A stretch of 42,407 nt of DNA from CAZLQR01 sp964404095 (GTDB lineage Bacteria > Patescibacteriota > Microgenomatia > UBA1406 > GWC2-37-13), in NCBI GenBank assembly GCA_964404095.1, contig CAYOIN010000007.1, positions 1-42,407 of the forward strand. Direction: 5' to 3'. The position numbers were made by a program, and so were the translations under genes. The notes below the pieces were generated by a model that had not been told where the DNA came from, did no database searches, and was given only the letters and a program-made list of their open reading frames with translations. Of this stretch, positions 32,687 to 40,300 are shown one piece after another (positions within the stretch are counted from its first letter, which is position 1; each line of letters begins with the position of its first letter).

Positions 32687-34321
32687 ATGTTTGCTGAACA
32701 GCTCCTTGGCGTTTTCTTCCCTTGGCTTGTGGCGTTTTTTCTCCTCGTGTTCCTTGGCATTCACATCGTCCTCATACCGAGACTCTTCCTCTCAGTCTGG
32801 AACACAAAGAAGATGGCACTCTTTCTCGCAGGCGCGCTCTTGATCGGTGGCGCGTATCTGCGATTTGCCGTTGTCCCAAATCAACATCGGATTTTTTATG
32901 ACGAGGATCGGTATCTCGGATACTCGGTGAGCTTTGCCAGACTCAATAAGGCGGTCAGTCTTGAGCTCGCGACTCCGCAGGAGACGGTTATCGGCAAGCC
33001 GGATCAGGCGGTGAGAGTAACCGTTCCTGTTCTCCACGGAATGGTACTCAAGCTATTCGGCTTTGATGAAGCGTACCTGTTCCATACCTCGCGGATCCTC
33101 TCGTTACTGTTGGCAGCATACATCGCGGTCCTCAGCTATCAGCTGTTCCGGTCTGTCCTCGGCGCGATTCTGTCGATGACTGGGATGCTCTTTCTTCCGA
33201 TTCAGCTCTACTGGTCTGCCTCGATGGCGCTTGATCCTTACTTTGTTTTCTTCACCGTAGCATCTGTGGTTGCGCTCTTGCTCTATCTGCGAAGACCAAC
33301 CAGACTCTCGATTGCCTTTTCAACGACCTCGATCTTTCTTCTGCTCTGTGTGCGTATTGAGGCGTTCGTTGTGTTGCCGTTACTCGGGTATCTTGCAATC
33401 ATGCACCGAAGGCGCGCTGGTGAGCAACTCTTCCAATCTCATGACCGGATATTTCTCATGATTCTGGCGCCGCTCATTCTTATGCGTGGAGTTGCCTCAA
33501 TTTCTGTACTCGGACAGAAGTGGTGCTGTGCGGACTCGCTTCCCCTTGAGGCATTCAGCCTGAAGTACATCACTCGAAATCTCCTGCCGAACGTCATGTA
33601 CTTTATCACTGGGTTTGAGTTCCCCTACATTCTGTCGCTCCCGGCACTCTGGCTCGGACTCTCCTCACGCAAACATACGCATCGATTTCTCTTGTTCTGG
33701 ATCGTTGCTTTTTTTATCCTCTACTCTCTGTATTACGCAGGACTGTTCGTAACGGCCGAATTTTCCGGATCGTATGCTCGATACTTCCTCATCATGATCC
33801 CGCCACTCCTCCTGCTCTTTTCAGATACAGTCGCTTCGCATCTCATACCACATGCACGCCAAGCAATAAAAAATGGAGTTATCGCTCTTATCTGTATCGC
33901 AGTCGGCTCAGCACAGCTTACCTACAGTTTTTGGTCATATCGCGACCTCATTGTCTATCCGCCATCGATGTTCAACGCAGTAGATCAAGGCCCGATCTAT
34001 GTTCATGCGTACCTCGAGAATGTACTCTTGCCGAGTATTCCGAAACATGCAGTGGTCATCCATCCAATCACCTCGATACCACTTCTGCATGGCCATACCA
34101 CGGTTTACTACCAGTATTTTCTTGAGAACGATGAGACGATAACGTACGTTCATAAACTACTGAAATCAGGCAAACGAGTTTTTACGATGAATGCAATCGA
34201 CTGTAGCTCGGTCCCGTATAAGTGTGAAAAGATTAATCGGGTCTTTGTGGCAAAGCGGAGCCCGCTGAATAAACCTGAAACAAGCTCGATATTCCAGATC
34301 TACGAGCTCTTTCTGAAGTGA
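32687..34321 (+). CDS. Membrane glycosyltransferase, GT39/ArnT-like (GT-C fold)
   Basis: The 544-residue protein has about eleven transmembrane helices and a first outside loop with FYDEDRYLGYSVSFA, the acidic motif expected for lipid-linked sugar donors in protein mannosyltransferase or ArnT-like enzymes. PVLHGMVLKLFG and the following helices also fit this fold. The last about 130 residues are a soluble domain. It would act on the outer side of the membrane, using a lipid-linked sugar such as the GT2 product upstream. It starts 4 bases after the preceding stop. It converges on the giant surface gene, 10 bases away. Confidence 0.85.
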   Translation: MFAEQLLGVFFPWLVAFFLLVFLGIHIVLIPRLFLSVWNTKKMALFLAGALLIGGAYLRFAVVPNQHRIFYDEDRYLGYSVSFARLNKAVSLELATPQETVIGKPDQAVRVTVPVLHGMVLKLFGFDEAYLFHTSRILSLLLAAYIAVLSYQLFRSVLGAILSMTGMLFLPIQLYWSASMALDPYFVFFTVASVVALLLYLRRPTRLSIAFSTTSIFLLLCVRIEAFVVLPLLGYLAIMHRRRAGEQLFQSHDRIFLMILAPLILMRGVASISVLGQKWCCADSLPLEAFSLKYITRNLLPNVMYFITGFEFPYILSLPALWLGLSSRKHTHRFLLFWIVAFFILYSLYYAGLFVTAEFSGSYARYFLIMIPPLLLLFSDTVASHLIPHARQAIKNGVIALICIAVGSAQLTYSFWSYRDLIVYPPSMFNAVDQGPIYVHAYLENVLLPSIPKHAVVIHPITSIPLLHGHTTVYYQYFLENDETITYVHKLLKSGKRVFTMNAIDCSSVPYKCEKINRVFVAKRSPLNKPETSSIFQIYELFLK

Positions 34322-34331
34322 ATCTCCGTGG

Positions 34332-37300
34332 TTACGGATCTACAGGCGTGGTGGGTGTCGGACTGAGTTGATCCGGTAGCTGAGTAGGCGTTGGGCTTAG
34401 GGTTGCACTCGGCGTCGCCACTCCCGCAACCTCTCCAGTGTTGAGCTCGGCCGATCCGGTAGCTTCTTGGATGAGATCCTCTGTCGTCTTTGTTACGGAT
34501 GTCTTCGCATCTTTCACAGCGATCGCCTGCCACGAATAGGTGATGTCGACCGGCGCCGGCTTATTCAGCATAATCATGAAGCCTTGAATACTCTTCCCGG
34601 TAATACCCTCCTTCAGATCCTCGCCGAGCACAAGATTCGCGATCTTATCCTGGCATGCGCTCTTGCCTTCAACCGCAGCGCACTCACCCGAAGCAATCAG
34701 CTCCTGGTACATCTGGTCCGTTACCTGCGGCACATTGATACTCACATTCACGATCGGCTCCGATCGGTACGCCTGATTAAACGCGACGTCGACAAATCGC
34801 TCACCCTTCTTGATCGTGGCATAGCCTGCGGTATCTGCATTAAACTCAACCTGACCTTCGAAGCGTACCGTAGCTTTGAATGCAACCTCTGCCCAGAACT
34901 CAGCCTCAGCCTTAAACGTAACCTTGTTCCAGAACTCGGTGAGACCCTTGTAGATGTAACTACGAACTGCGATGACTGGATCATTATTCAGATTCGCCGA
35001 TGTCGAGGCCAACTCGCTTGCTCCGAAGCCGATCTGGTCGTCCTGCTCAAGCCCGAGCTCTTCGCCGAGATAGTATCCAACATTAACGTGGACCAGAATT
35101 GTTCCGGTGCCGGTTCCGTTAAATGTCTCCATTGCGGTACCGAGGATCTTACCTGCCTCGGTTGCCTTCATACCTTCACCCGCGATCATCGATGGCGTAA
35201 TCGCATCACCAACCTTAATCGACCCTCCGGTTGCATTTACCTTCACCGGAACACGCCCGGTAAGTGCGACCGGAACGGTGTTCGCCGCTGCTACTCCGAG
35301 CTGAAGCCCTGGAGCCTCCGAAACAACACCGAGTAGTTTACGATCGTATGGTCGAGAAGATTTATCGACCTGACCGGCCGAAGCTCCGAGCGAGACGATT
35401 TCACCGGGGTGGATCTCCTGCCCGTCCGGAACATAGTAGTTCTCGGCGAGATCTGCTCCACCGACGAGATTGGGGATATCCGATGATGTGTTCACGGTCT
35501 CTACATCGTTTGTGAGTGCCTGCTGTTGGGTCTTGCCGTCGCGCACGTCATCTTGGACGAAGGCGAAGAGATCTACGAAGAGACCACGCGTCACAGTGAT
35601 TGTTCCGCCGTTTTGTGCAACCATCATCATCGGTTTCAACATGCCGGTCGGGATATTTGAGGTAATACCAGAGCCGCACTCACTGAGACCGACACCGTTT
35701 GATACATCCGGATCGATGAAGAAGTGCACATCGTTGGTTGCCCGGGCCTCGATACGCATCAGTGCCCATGCATTGGTTGCAGTGCTAATACTCGCTCCGG
35801 TACAGGCAACGGTCGAGATATTAGTCGCGGCGGTACCGTTCTGTACCCATCCATTCCACACGGTGCCTGCGGTCGCATTGGTACCGGTTTGGGTCTGTGT
35901 TCCATCAAGATTGGTAAAGGAGATGAGATTATTGTTTGCGGTGAGCGTAGACTTTCCAAAGTATCCCTGCGTGTGCTGATTTGCACCAAGCCAGAAGAAG
36001 AGATTATTGTTGCTCGGAGTGTTGGTCTGGGTATACGCAGTATCAGGACGCACCTTATAGTACATAATGAACTTGTTTGCTGCATTCAACTGTGCCATTC
36101 TGGTAACATTCGATCCTGCGGTATCTCCATGATAGACTGCGCACCAGGTGTTAGGTGAATTAGTAACGGAGTTGGAGTCGAGTTTAATATACATCGCGCC
36201 GTTTAACTGATTGTTCGTTCCGTAGGTTAGATTGGTATTACCGCCACCCACACCGACCTGACATCCCACCTGCTGTGTGTTGGTGCCTCCTGCGCCGGTT
36301 GCGGCCTCGTCTACGATCCAGTCTTGATTGTCTCCAAGTTTCGAGGCTCCAGAGATGTCCGCGGACGCTGAGCCAGGATTGATGAAGTTATCCATTCTGT
36401 ACGAACCGTCAAGATTGATGAACCCACCGGCCTCCCAGACACCAAAGTTAGCATCTCCAAAGTACTCCTTGAGTCGCGCAAGTGGAAGATCTCGGCTATT
36501 TCCTCCACCGATGAAGCCATCGGTGATTGCGAGCTGTCCACCATTCTGAATTCTCAAAGTGGCTGCAGCAGATGCGAAGTAGATATCATCATCAAATCCC
36601 GTTCCGATACTTATACCTCGCTCTGTCGCGCTCGGACTTGCTCCAGCTATCAAAACTAATAGGCCATTAAGCGTGTCTGCATTAGAGCTTGATTCTGTTA
36701 GATTTATCTTTACTCCTGAGTTGAGGTCTCCAGAGTCTGCATCTGCCGAGGAAGTGAAGTTAACTGCGATACCATCAAAGGCCGCTGAACCATTTGTAGA
36801 TGCGAAAATATCGATCATATCGTCTGGCGCTGTTGTGCCAATACCCATGAGCCCGGATCGCTCAATGGTGAAAAGGTCTGTTGTACCCGAATCATTGAAT
36901 CTGAGCTCGTTTGCATTTGCGTCATATATGATGTGCATTCCGGTTGTTGCCGCAGAGTCTGTCCCTTCGAGGAATTTGAGTGAAAGAAGGCCGGTCGCAC
37001 TCCCTGTCCTGAGATCTGCGGTTGCGTTTGTGTCGGAATAGATATCCAACTGATTGCCTGGGGCAGTGGTGCCGATACCTACATTACCGCTCGCATTTAT
37101 AACGAACGCGGTCGGATCGGTAAAGGTCCCATCATCTCCGACATAGAATGCGAGCGCGCTGCCTGATTGAGAAAGTTGGAAGGTCTGATCGGTTGTAGTG
37201 TCAGATAAAGTGATCTGAATATTTCTGCCATCCGTGGTTGTGATGGTATTCCCACTGTCATACGCGGACTGTAGTGTTGAACCTGTCCCACCGTCGAGCT

Positions 37301-40300
37301 TGATCATCGAAAATTCGCTTGAAAAATATGGCGCGCTATTACTACCAATAATGGACAGATTGCCTCCAGAATTCTGATAAACCCAGGTAGTGACGTAGTC
37401 ACCAGCAGAAAGTTGGTAAACAGTCGTAACGGTTTGAGATGGGAATGTACCGTTCGTATTTCCAAACTCTTCTCGCGCAAGATCATTACCACCATTTAGT
37501 CGAATTGCGACCACCCGTCGTCCAGCATCCGCACCCGCTGACCAGTATATGGAACTTGATATCAAGTACTTACCGCTCACCGGGGCAGTAAGTCTATTCG
37601 TATTCGATCCTGTATCATGAAGAGCTGCAGTGTCATAGTGTTCGCTATTAAAAGTGAGGTCCGGCACGCTTCCGCTGTTAATCGTAGTATTCGTTGTGTT
37701 ATAGACTCTTGCGCTAATATCTTGCCCTGCAGTACCACACGTCAATACTCCTCCTACCGTTGTTAACGTGCAGTTTGCGAACCCTGAATCAAGGAACTTC
37801 ATCGGTGAATCCCATCCTGATCCAATCTGGATCGCATACGCATTCACCGATCCCACAGCTGAAATGTTCCCAACGTTTAGGCCTAGGAGAGTGTCAGCAT
37901 CGGACGACTGAGCGGTGACGTTGATATTCAAGGCTGCATTGGAGTCCGCAGAGTCGGTATCGTCGGACTGAGTGAAGTCAATCTGGAGTCCGTCAAATGA
38001 GGTGGAGCCGGAGGTTGAAGCAACAATGTTCACCTTATCTGCCGGCACAGAGGTTCCGATGCCAAGTAGGTTGGTCGGCGTGCTTAAGGACACTACATTT
38101 GTTGTGGTGATAAAGGATCCACCGCTTCCCCCACCAGTATCGTCGGTTCCACAGGTAAGTACACCTGCTACCGTTTCGAGTGCGGTACAGGTAGTGAACG
38201 ATGCATCCGAGAACGCGATGCCGCTACCGGAAACGCCGCTGAAAATAACCTTTCCAGTAGTGCCGTTGTCGACTATGGTAAAGAGTTTATTTCCACTGTC
38301 GTCATTAAAGAAGTACGATCCCGATGCAGCTATTCCGATATTGGTTGTGGTATCTGCGAAGTAGAGATTGCTATCCCAACCTGCACCGATAATTAACGCT
38401 GTTTCACTCGCGCCAAAACCGTCGTTTAAGTCTGCGATCTTTATACCGTATAGCGTATCGGCTGAAGTCGACTCTGAATATACATTAATGCTGAGTCCTG
38501 CATTGATGTCGGTCGCATCTGCATCGTTACCCTGTGTAAAGCTCAAATCGATACCATTCACATTTGAAGTTGTTGTCCCGACGAAGGAGTCCGAAATTCG
38601 TAACAAACTTGATGACTGAGAGGTGGAGGTCACAATCGATATTGCGCCACCTTGCCCAGCGCTGGTGATATCGAGCACGTATCCTGTACACGATGCGCCG
38701 GTGCCACAGTTTTGTGCGAGAGAAAGAATATTTGATGTATCGAGGAATGATCCAGATGTCTGCGTAAGCGTGCTTGAGAACTGAACAAGATCCCCGGTAA
38801 TGTTATAAGCCGATCCTGAGGTATTCATCGTGATGCCTCGTGCAGCGGTTATAAAGTTACTGGTATCCGTTAGATTGGAACCACCAGACTTCTGAAGATT
38901 ACCTGACATTACGAAACCGTCATAGCTGTATGAAGTTCCAGCCATGGCTGTACCAGTGTCGATATTCAATACCGTCCCCGAAGTGCCCGCAAGAGTCGCG
39001 GCGATACCTACCCCCGAATTCGCGACGTTGGTGAGATTAATACCGGTTTGGCCACTACCGAGCGTGCCGATTGATAGGTGAGTTGTTAGCGTTCCACTTG
39101 TCGCGATTCCGGTGGTCAGTGTTCCACCCGAAGTATCGGTAATCTGGAGTCCGGTCGTAAGGTTGGCACTGGTATTGGTGATGAGTAATCCAGTCGTCAT
39201 TGCTGATCCAGATACGCTAGAGTCGATACTAATTCCGGTATCCCAGCCGCCACCAACATTTATACCTCGCTCCGTTACGCTCGAGTTAGGAATAATACCT
39301 GCAATATTAATTCCATACAGACTGTCTGCTGCGGTTGAGGAGGATGTAATAGCGATATTGAGCCCCGCATTGACATCCGTCGCATCAGCATCCGATGATT
39401 GGGTAAAGCTGATCTGGAGGCCATCAAGCGATGCAGAGCCATTTGTAACTCCTGAAATGGAAAGAAGGTCGGCCGGGGCGGTCGTTCCTATACCCACCAT
39501 ATTCCCGGCTGCATCAACAGAGAAGGTGCTTCCATCGATACTCAGACCATTTACTCCTCCAGAGAGTGAGATATTGGTATCTGCTGGGAGGTAGATGTTG
39601 TTTGCATTGATAGTGACCAGATCATTCGTTGCATCCCCAAGGGTGGTGTTACCACCTACGGTGAAGTTGGTTGCAACCGAGAGTGCGCCAGAGTATGACC
39701 CTGAGCCGATTACATCAAGTGCAACGGTTGGAGTGGAGGTTCCGATACCGATCTTGTCGGTTGAAAGGTCTCCATAGATGGTGTTACCGATGTTGAGAAC
39801 CTCATTCCCCGATGCTGAGGTGTTGTATCCGATTGCGATGCTCAGATATCCGGCAATTGAGTTGGTTCCAATAGCAACTACACCGGAACTGGTACCCGTA
39901 GCAGACTGGCCGATAACCACTGAATCGCCACCGATTGAGAGGGCGCTATTACCAATCGCGATTCCACCACTCGAATTAGTACCTGAGTTTGCATTACTAC
40001 CGAGCGCAACACCTCCTCCTGCGGTTGCAATCGCTCCATAACCTATGGCGGTGTTATTCGTTGCACCGCCAGCAACCGTCGCGTTCGCGCCGAACGCCTC
40101 ACTCTGATAGTGGCCCTGAGCATTTGAGAAGTAGGAAGTTGCTCCGGTCAAAGTCACATTCCCTGTTACTATGACATCGCCAGCGGTTCCTTTGTCAACA
40201 ATGCTGAAGAGTGTGCTCGTTCCATCGGTGAAGGCGAATGTGCCAGAGTTTGCAATTGCGATATTGGTAGTTGTGTCATTAAAGTAGAGATTACTATCCC

